The position numbers were made by a program, and so were the translations under genes. Under the pieces are notes generated by a model. That model was not told the DNA's origin. It worked only from the letters and a program-made list of their open reading frames with translations, and did no database searches. From positions 558,001 through 622,000 of the forward strand of contig LUGG01000011.1 in assembly GCA_001683735.1 (NCBI GenBank): a stretch of 64,000 nucleotides of DNA. Reading direction: 5' to 3'. Below, one piece after another: positions 57,249 through 64,000 of this stretch; position 1 is the stretch's first letter, and every line of letters starts with the position of its first letter. This stretch comes from Grifola frondosa (lineage: Eukaryota; Basidiomycota; Agaricomycetes; Polyporales; Grifolaceae).

Positions 57249-58160
57249 ATGAGTGTCCAAGCAGCAGTACAAGTTCCCCGTCGCGTGGTCGCGGCAAATG
57301 CAGGACGAAACATACGCCCGACCCGAGCAGCACCAGAAATTCGAAAACCTCTTAAACGCGACGCGAAGGGCCTGCCAATCCCCCATGTTAACATCATCGT
57401 CCGCGACACCCACCGCTGTCGACTCTCCGACCACTACTACCACACCGTACAAGATGATCTCATGTACATGACATACGTGCATGAACCCTATGCGCGCAAG
57501 CCCCGCCGCGAACTGCGCCCCATGTACGACCCCAATGACCCGTACACAAAACATCGTTACAATCCTCCCGTTGGAGGTGACCGGTGGTCAAAACAGCCTC
57601 CTCAGCCTTCAGCACCAGACGATGTCGTGGTCCTCGAGCGCATCCAGCTGCACATGATGATGAAAGAGGCCATCGGCCACCGAACCCAGCTTCTCGGGCC
57701 GATCATGGCGTTCCGCGCAATATCTGGAGAGTCAGAGGGAGCCGGTGGGCGGCGGACGGCTGAGGGCGTGCAGATTGTCAAGGGCAAGAAGTCGCTGAGC
57801 GGGTGGGTCAGGCCTGGCGTGCCGCTTGGCGTGAAGGTGGATCTCAAGGGGCCGAAGATGTACGATTTCCTCGCTACCCTGGTTGAATTCGTGCTGCCCC
57901 GTCTGCGAGAATTCCCGGGAATTGTCATGCCAGGACCGTCTGTCCGACTTGACACGCCCAGCGCCGCCTCGGGGGTCGTGTCTTTCGGTCTTCCGCCTCT
58001 CGCATTGAGTCTGTTCCCACAGATCGAGGTCAACCTCGACGCGTACCCCAAGTCTTTTGGTCTGCACATCCACTTCGTTACTAGTGCGAAGGGTGTTGGT
58101 GCACAGAACCGTGCAAGAGCGCTATTATCTGGTTTCCAGGTTCCATTCGCCCGTGCATAA
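57249..58160 (+). CDS. MRPL7: Mitochondrial large-subunit ribosomal protein uL5m (MRPL7)
   Basis: Single-exon gene of 303 residues. It starts MSVQAAVQVPRRVVAANAGR, a basic amino end suitable for mitochondrial import. The L5 fold reads ERIQLHMMMKEAIGHRTQLL, GPIMAFRAISGE, VQIVKGKKSLSGWVRPGVPL, GVKVDLKGPKMYDFLATLVE, FVLPRLREFPGI, SFGLPPLALSLFPQIEVNLD and KSFGLHIHFVTSAKG, matching the uL5 pattern in which KVDLKG-MYDFL precedes the RNA-binding segment. It is longer than bacterial L5 because of the amino-terminal extension, as in fungal Mrpl7. A TTG-initiated extension from 57171 is open but lacks an ATG. No frame error is seen here. Confidence 0.85.
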   Translation: MSVQAAVQVPRRVVAANAGRNIRPTRAAPEIRKPLKRDAKGLPIPHVNIIVRDTHRCRLSDHYYHTVQDDLMYMTYVHEPYARKPRRELRPMYDPNDPYTKHRYNPPVGGDRWSKQPPQPSAPDDVVVLERIQLHMMMKEAIGHRTQLLGPIMAFRAISGESEGAGGRRTAEGVQIVKGKKSLSGWVRPGVPLGVKVDLKGPKMYDFLATLVEFVLPRLREFPGIVMPGPSVRLDTPSAASGVVSFGLPPLALSLFPQIEVNLDAYPKSFGLHIHFVTSAKGVGAQNRARALLSGFQVPFARA

Positions 58161-58430
58161 TGGTCAGTGGTTAAATTATAGTTCTGCGCTAGGTATATTT
58201 ATCATTTTTGTAGGGCGTCTTGGGATCTCATCAAATGTAGTTATATACTTCATTAATCCGTTTTGCTTCATTTGAAACATCCTCGTTCGCGCCTTCAGCA
58301 ATCCTGTTATATTGTTAATGGTAGGTGTTATATCTGGCAATGTGAGCCGAGCCTTGAGTTGGGTATCTGTTCTCGTACACATAGCGAGAACTAATTGCGT
58401 CCTAAGAGATTGGTCGTCCTTTCCTTCACT

Positions 58431-60897
58431 TCAGGTGCCGCATCGTCTAGTGACCACGAAATCTCCTCCCGACGCGAGCAAATTATCCGGATCGACGCGT
58501 ACTTCCTCCGTCGCGAACTTGACGTCGATCGTATAAGTGCCCCGCGCGCCCTCATCCTCTACCTCCAGCCTCGTCTTGTTAGTAAACGCCTCCAGTGTAT
58601 GGCCGTCTTTCTTCCATGTGATAGTGTAGCTCTCTTCAACCCCAACTGGATCTGCTCTGAATTGTGCGAGAGGCACGAGGTTGAGGTCCAGCGTCTTCCA
58701 CCACTTTCCGCGTTTCTGGGCCCCTCGACTGACGTCGACTTCGGTAGCTGGTGCGGGGTCGTCCTCCCACCGACACCCAGCGCGCACGCCGTCGATGAGA
58801 TCCACCCGCTTCAATAATGCGTACCAGAGCCCTTCGGTACAGACTTTGCAGAAGTTAGGTGTAGTCACGATTCTCATGAGGCAGTCTTCGTTCGTGGGGC
58901 GGTACGAAGTCTCATTCTTGTCTGAGAATCTGCACGCATGATTTTTAGCACACGCTCGATTCAATTAAAACGCAAAATGTTAGTGCAACAGAACTGTGCC
59001 ATTTGGGATACTCACGTTGGGAACAGGCTGTAGTGGCCGGGGGTAGATATGAACCTGACATAAGGAGTCCTTTGAGCATCGTAGACGACAGCCATAATAA
59101 TGGGTGTACTCAGTCTCGTTCCCGAACTCTAGTATCTCCACGCTGCACAACTGCGCGACGCCCTCCCTGTCCTTCACCTTCAGCGTGAACTTGACCTCGT
59201 GCTCTCCGTCGCTCAAGACCGAGTCGCGATGCACATCGTAGTGCCAACGATCTATGCCAACGTCCTGCCTGGGCGTCCACTGCAAGTCGGCGCCATCGAG
59301 CTCCACGGTGAGGTCGTCCTTCTCCGGAAGACCGGACAGGGAGAAGCGCACGACGTGGCGCGAGTACGTCCCGGACGAGTTGAACGTCGTTGACCACGGC
59401 GTGGAGATGTTGAGGAGCGTCCAAGGATATTCCTGCATGGGCATCACGGAGCGCTCAACGCGGGCTGTAGAATCGTTGCCGTGGTCATGATGTGTGGCAT
59501 GGGAAGAGCCGTTCGTGAGCCAGTGCGCCCACGGGACGGGCTCGGATGGCTTGTGCGCAGCGTTCACACCGAAGTATGCAAAGCCGCCATCGTACTCCTC
59601 GCCGACATTGATGATAGAATGCCCGAGCTCATGTCTGACGAGCTGTTAGGTCTGTCAAGTGAGCCAGACCAACGAGTAAGATACCTGAGGACGAGAGCTC
59701 CGTTGGCTAGGGAAGGTGTGATGACACTGATGATCATAGTCAGCTTGTGCAAACGCAAATCCTCGTGAAGTTGATGTATCTCACGTGAATTCGCCACCAA
59801 GACCTATGCTCATTGTGTAAGATGGAAAGATATTGTTCGGAAAAATATATGGAGCGCACCTCCGTAAAGGGGGTCGTTTCCTTGGAAGACGATAAGGTGA
59901 GTCGCTAATTAGCTTCAAGCTGTGTTCACTTACCCATCAATATCGGATAGTCGCACCTGTCGCCCATGGAGAGGCAAGCGGCTCGAGCAGCGTCAGGGTT
60001 GCTGTAATATACGGCTCGAAGCTCCGTGCCATCACGATAGAGGCCAAAAGGCGTGCTATGGCATTAATTGCAATTACCACCTAATATCCCAGTATAGAGA
60101 TGAGAACGAGATACTCTTTAGGTATACCGCCACTACCGATCCCACTCTGGAAGAAGTTGTCAGCCGAGTATGTGGCACATGGGAAAGACGGTAGAGTACC
60201 TCATTGCTTGGTGTAAACGCAGCCCAGAAATTCAGTAAAGGTTTGACGGTATAGAAAGTCTGGTTGCTGGAGATGTCCAGAGCTAGACGTGTGGCATCCG
60301 CAATGAATTTGCTCTTCTCGTCCCGAGTGTCTACGTAACCACATTGAGAAGGACATAAAAATAAAACCGGCCATTGTACTTACAACCATCTGAGAAGAAC
60401 ACCAAATCGACGCGATTCTCTGAAGGCCCCGAGAAAATCAGCGGCTCGATTTGAAGAGGCGGATACAGACTAGTATCCTTCTGAGCAGGCCGCCGCGATG
60501 TGCCAAGCGTCATTTGTAAGTTCTCCACCGGGTCATATGGATATGGAAGTTGATCGTCGATGAATGTGGGGAAATCCCAGGTGTGCGTTTCCCCACATAA
60601 ATCTGTAGCTCGACGCCAGAGCGTCCCGGTGTTGTGCCCAATGAAACTTAGCTTTTGATGCCTCAGAGAGGAGGGCGATACATCTGTGTGCCCTTCCTCC
60701 GGGAGATTCCTGTAGACTTGTGTTTCCCTTAAGGCTACATAAGAGCAACGCAGAGACTCCTGGTCGCGATAAACGATAAGTTCGAACGGTCGACTATCTC
60801 GAGGAATAAACCCGGAATCAAGACAGATACTGGTGCCAACTTGAAAGACGCTGGCCCATATAACAAGCAGGGCTGATTTTAAAGTCGGTGCAACCAT
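58431..60897 (-). CDS. Secreted M64-family (IgA-peptidase-like) metallopeptidase
   Basis: Begins MVAPTLKSALLVIWASVFQV, a signal peptide. Family-typical GPSENRVDLVFFSDG opens the catalytic part, followed by VKPLLNFWAAFTPSNE-like text near 60180-60240 and a Cys-containing segment (RAACRSMGDRCDYPILMG). The zinc site is VLRHELGHSIINVGEEYDGG, split by an intron ending at about 59636: HExxH plus a downstream Glu. The gene continues FAYFGVNAAHKPSEPVPWAH, LTVELDGADLQWTPRQDVGI, HEVKFTLKVKDREGVAQLC, FSDKNETSYRPTNEDCLMR, TEGLWYALLKRVDLIDG and stops at 58431. Peptidase M64 proteins are common in fungi as secreted proteins of unknown substrate; true IgA cleavage is not implied. About nine exons; not all borders were fixed. 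Confidence 0.82.
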
Positions 60898-61630
60898 GCG
60901 TGTCGTATGAGGTGAAGAGACTTAGCTGAATGCACGTCGACGATCGCAGGTTCAAGTTTTCTCACCTGTGACTGGCCATGATTGCATGGTCACATTCTGT
61001 CTACTTCAAGCACTGGAAATGTTTCAAACTCGAACTGGAGCAGATCATATGTATCTGCGGAAGTCTGTGGCCATCTCTAGATGGTTATGTTAATTTCTTA
61101 AATTCTAGCGGAATAGCAAAGATCGATCAATTCGCTAGGTTCGTCACGTCTTAGTTGCGTCTCTGCTATCCGGCGTTTCATCATCTCCAAGATTTTCTGC
61201 AGACCCAGACCACATGTTTCCGGCTATATCCATGAAAAACAGATGAAAATTGTGGCGGGCGAAAGACCGAGTTGTTGAATCGGTCAGTCATTTTGGCGGC
61301 GAATTGTTGAAATGAAAGACCTCCACTCCGCTAAATGCGGTAAGTAATTAAACCCAAGGGATTGATGTCTTACCCTTTTCATGGACTCTAAGTTGACTTG
61401 CTCGCTGCACAGGTCTGGTGGCACTTGTGAAGTCGATCGCCAAACGCGCTTGTGGCGCATGCGGCGGTTCACGTGCACCATGCGGATGGGCGGGAAACAA
61501 ACGGAACAGCGGCGAATTCTATAGTTTCCTAAAGGGGACTGGCATCCCCGCACCGGCAAGCGCCGACCCCCACATCCACTCGTGATTTACCTTCAAACGC
61601 GACCTCATTCCGTCTCTTGCACCGACCACC
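60898..61630. promoter_or_regulatory. Divergent promoter of M64 peptidase and ETFB
   Basis: About 730 bp. A minus-strand frame of 91 codons (61284-61559) has no family features and I do not accept it. Confidence 0.4.
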
Positions 61631-62763
61631 ATGAGACCCTCAGCCGTGCGCCTGCTGAACATCTTGGTGCCCATCAAGCGGTACGTGCTCTCTTGATATG
61701 CAGAATATGCAGCCAATGCGCGCACCGTGCAGGACTGTTGACTATGCGGTGAAGATCCGCGTCAACCCAGACCAGAAGGGCGTGGACCTCAATGTGAAGC
61801 ACTCCATGGTGCGTTGCCATGTCTATCGCAGTGACACTCTGATTCTGATGTATGTGCAGAACCCGTTTGACGAGATCGGTTCGTGAATATATAGTTTGCA
61901 AGGAGTGTTTCTGACGTCTTGGCGATGGGCAGCGGTGGAGGAAGCCGTGCGGCTGCGGGAAAAACTAAAAGAGGAGGTCAAGTCCATCAAAGTCGTCACC
62001 ATCGGCCCCTCGAAGTCCGCAGAGACCCTCCGCACCGCCCTCGCTATGGGCGCCGACTCCGGCATTCATGTCGAGGTCCCCGACTCTGCACCTGCCGCCG
62101 AGCCGCTCGGCATCGCGAAGGCGCTCCGCGCGGTCATCCAGCGGGAAAAGGAGGGCGTCGACTTGGTCATCCTCGGGAAGCAGGCTATCGACGATGATGC
62201 GGGCCAGACGGGCCAGATGCTCGCGGGCTTGCTGGACTGGCCGCAGGCGACGTTCGCCAGCAAGATTGTCGTGGACACGGTGAAGAAGGAGGTGAGCGTG
62301 ACGACGGAGATTGACGGCGGTCTGCAGGAGCTGCGCTGCAGGCTACCTTTGGTCATCACCACTGACTTGCGGTAAGTGCAATCTTTTAGAGCTCGTCTCG
62401 GCTGGTTCCGATGCTCATATCTATTTCTTACAGACTGAATGGTGAGATTGGAGATTCGGCTGGCACGAGAAGTAGTACTGACGTCATTTTAGAACCTCGT
62501 TACGCTTCTCTACCGAATATCATGAAGGCGAAGAAAAAACCTATTGAGAAGCTAACTCCCGCAGACCTGCAAGTAGATCTTACGCCACGGCTGGAGACCA
62601 TCAAGGTCGCCGAGCCTCCTAAGCGTGTTGGCGGCGGAAAGGTTTGCGTTCGTGATACTTTGCCATGGTATTGTTCTGATCACCTTTGGTGTCGTAGGTG
62701 GAAAACGTCGACCAGCTGGTAGCGAAGCTAAAGGAGGCAGGTTTCACCGCAGTCAAGTCATGA
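61631..62763 (+). CDS. ETFB: Electron transfer flavoprotein beta subunit
   Basis: Mitochondrial matrix partner of ETF-alpha, passing electrons from acyl-CoA dehydrogenases to ETF-QO. Exons 61631-61680, 61733-61808, 61860-61878 (19 nt), 61933-62371, 62434-62441 (8 nt), 62493-62641 and 62698-62763. Reading: [104 protein letters not shown] (AMP/FAD-site region), [16 protein letters not shown], then [20 protein letters not shown], which needs the 8-nt exon. The end is [20 protein letters not shown]. No frame correction is required. This is one of the most secure calls in the window. Confidence 0.93.
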
Positions 62764-63539
62764 CATCGCTCGAGTTAGATTTGTCCTCGGCGAGTTAAAC
62801 CTATAACGATATAGATATAACCTGTTTGACAAGCTATCGATGATTCCTTCTGCGTTGTGGGAGAAAATCCTGTTACGAAAATGTGCAAGACGTCGTGAGT
62901 GCACCATGCCCATTTATATAGTTTGCTGTGGTGGTCTGAGCGCGGGATGCTGGTACACAACTTGGTGGCGATCGCGAAGTGTCGCGTCGATCACAGTTAA
63001 CTGCGCACAGTTGATCATCTTCACACCTGGACTTGAACTCACTCTAGCATTCCGGCAATTGTCAAAAAGACAAATGCAGCTGACTGCGTGTGACACGATG
63101 GCGCCATCTTTTCTGATCATGTCAAAAGTCGAATATATTGACGAAAGCGGCTGCCATTGGTGCTCCAACGGTTGCAGTTCAGCCTTGCTCTTTATCCCAA
63201 TGTTCTCTTACAGGCATGTTTCCTCTCAGGAAGCTTAGCACTTGGACATGATACTCAGGTGGGACACGACATAACATGCATCTCCTTAACAGTGGTTTCA
63301 TGCCCCGCAAGCGAGACAGTCACCTAACGTTAATCCTCCCAACCTGGACCCCAACCACGAGTGCCAGCTTCTGACTAAAAGTATCAGCAAGCATCTGACA
63401 ACGCAAGGATCCCCCTCCCCGGTACCGAATCGAGCAATTACGCCATCTTGCTACCCTCTCGAGCAATGCTAGATAATGGCTGCCTGCCGCCTAGATCCCA
63501 CACTCGACGCTATATGGCAGCTTCGCCGTCGATGATGGC
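62764..63539. other. Intergenic between ETFB and the monooxygenase
   Basis: About 780 bp in tandem orientation; short frames without domains. Confidence 0.4.
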
Positions 63540-64000
63540 ATGACAGCCCCTTCTGAAGGTTTGACCAGTACCACCACCTGCGCGCCGATGGTCAATGTAG
63601 CGCAACTCGTCCTCGGGCTTCTCCCGCTGTCTCTCCGCAAAGATGCGCAGACTGTCTATGACTCCCAACCGATTCTACCCACGGCGGACCCGAGTGCCGC
63701 ACCCACGAAGTCGATCGCCATCGTTGGTGCGGGGAGCGGCGGGCTCGCCATCCTGAAGACGATCCTCGACCTCCCTGCTGAGACGCGCGCAGGTTGGGAC
63801 GTCGTGCTATACGAGCAACGGCGCAACGTCGGCGGCCTATGGCTCCCCGACGCCCCGGGGTCGCTGCCGCATCCCCCAGAACTGCCAGAGAGCCCGGTGT
63901 ACCCGCTACTTCGCACAAACACGCCGCACCCGACGATGACGTACCCCAATTTCACGTACCCCCCAAATACCCCGCTCTTCCCGTCGCACGAGTACGTCGA
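63540..64000 (+). CDS. Flavin-containing monooxygenase (5' part only)
   Basis: The amino-terminal third of an FMO-type flavoprotein, open to the right edge. It has a hydrophobic segment (MVNVAQLVLGLLPLSL), then the FAD Rossmann motif SIAIVGAGSGGLAILKTIL and the second-strand acidic motif VVLYEQRRNVGGLW. These are followed by TPHPTMTYPNFTYPPNTPLF, which is typical of fungal FMO/N-hydroxylating-like enzymes. Start at 63540 (MTAPSEGLTSTTTCAP) or in frame at 63588; the latter would place the hydrophobic stretch at the amino end. NADPH-binding and substrate regions lie beyond the window. Confidence 0.8.
   Translation, partial: MTAPSEGLTSTTTCAPMVNVAQLVLGLLPLSLRKDAQTVYDSQPILPTADPSAAPTKSIAIVGAGSGGLAILKTILDLPAETRAGWDVVLYEQRRNVGGLWLPDAPGSLPHPPELPESPVYPLLRTNTPHPTMTYPNFTYPPNTPLFPSHEYV

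Noticed and set aside
61284..61559. 91-codon minus-strand frame upstream of ETFB
   Set aside because: It lies in the ETFB promoter and leader and has no family features.
1..64000. CRISPR arrays, rRNA genes or intact transposons
   Set aside because: No regularly spaced repeats, rRNA-like blocks, long terminal repeats, transposase or reverse-transcriptase motifs were seen; the only repeats are short runs such as those near 10190 and 29640.

Overview
The window is nuclear DNA of a basidiomycete fungus, most likely an Agaricomycete. Genes are dense, with many 45-65 bp GT-AG introns and very small exons. Families typical of that class are present: a DUF6533 membrane protein, an F-box protein, MYND and GH16 proteins, and orthologues of Vts1, Fzo1, Aurora kinase and the SepH/Cdc7 septation kinase. 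There are no bacterial operons, no CRISPR array, no rRNA and no tRNA that I can support.

Left part (1-18.5 kb): a Tgl2-like lipase running off the left edge, a DUF6533 seven-helix protein, a ribosomal-L1-domain nucleolar protein (Utp30/Cic1 type), a small MYND protein, a short HMG-box gene, a quinone-oxidoreductase-type MDR enzyme and a ten-exon F-box protein. Middle part (18.5-30.4 kb): sparse and accessory, with decayed fragments, two related genes for secreted proteins built on an IPCSCPPDR repeat, and a macro-domain protein. Right part (30.4-64 kb): conserved cell-biology genes. These are VTS1 (post-transcriptional regulation), FZO1 (mitochondrial fusion), a GH16 glucanase, an SDR convergent with a 2OG-Fe(II) oxygenase, Aurora kinase, a broken RBM25 fragment, two tandem LRR-like paralogues, SepH kinase, an unrecognised Ser/Arg-rich protein, mitochondrial ribosomal protein uL5m, an M64 metallopeptidase, ETF beta and the start of a flavin monooxygenase.

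Two features cut across the window. First, three unlinked short ORFs (41-49 codons, near 8.2, 14.3 and 23.2 kb) encode peptides sharing an IRT/IRA-x-A-x-x-x-(G/A)PVFF carboxyl end, each downstream of a TATAAAG box. I do not recognise this family and regard it as the best candidate for something undescribed. Second, many otherwise intact conserved genes need single-base corrections, nearly all in C/G (or A) runs. That looks like residual sequencing error rather than decay, so predicted proteins from single open frames here are systematically truncated.

Micro-exons of 7, 8, 8, 17, 19 and 20 nt are unusually frequent and are supported by the protein families they complete. Exon borders below were inferred by eye from reading frame, splice signals and remembered family features; none was checked by alignment or RNA data.
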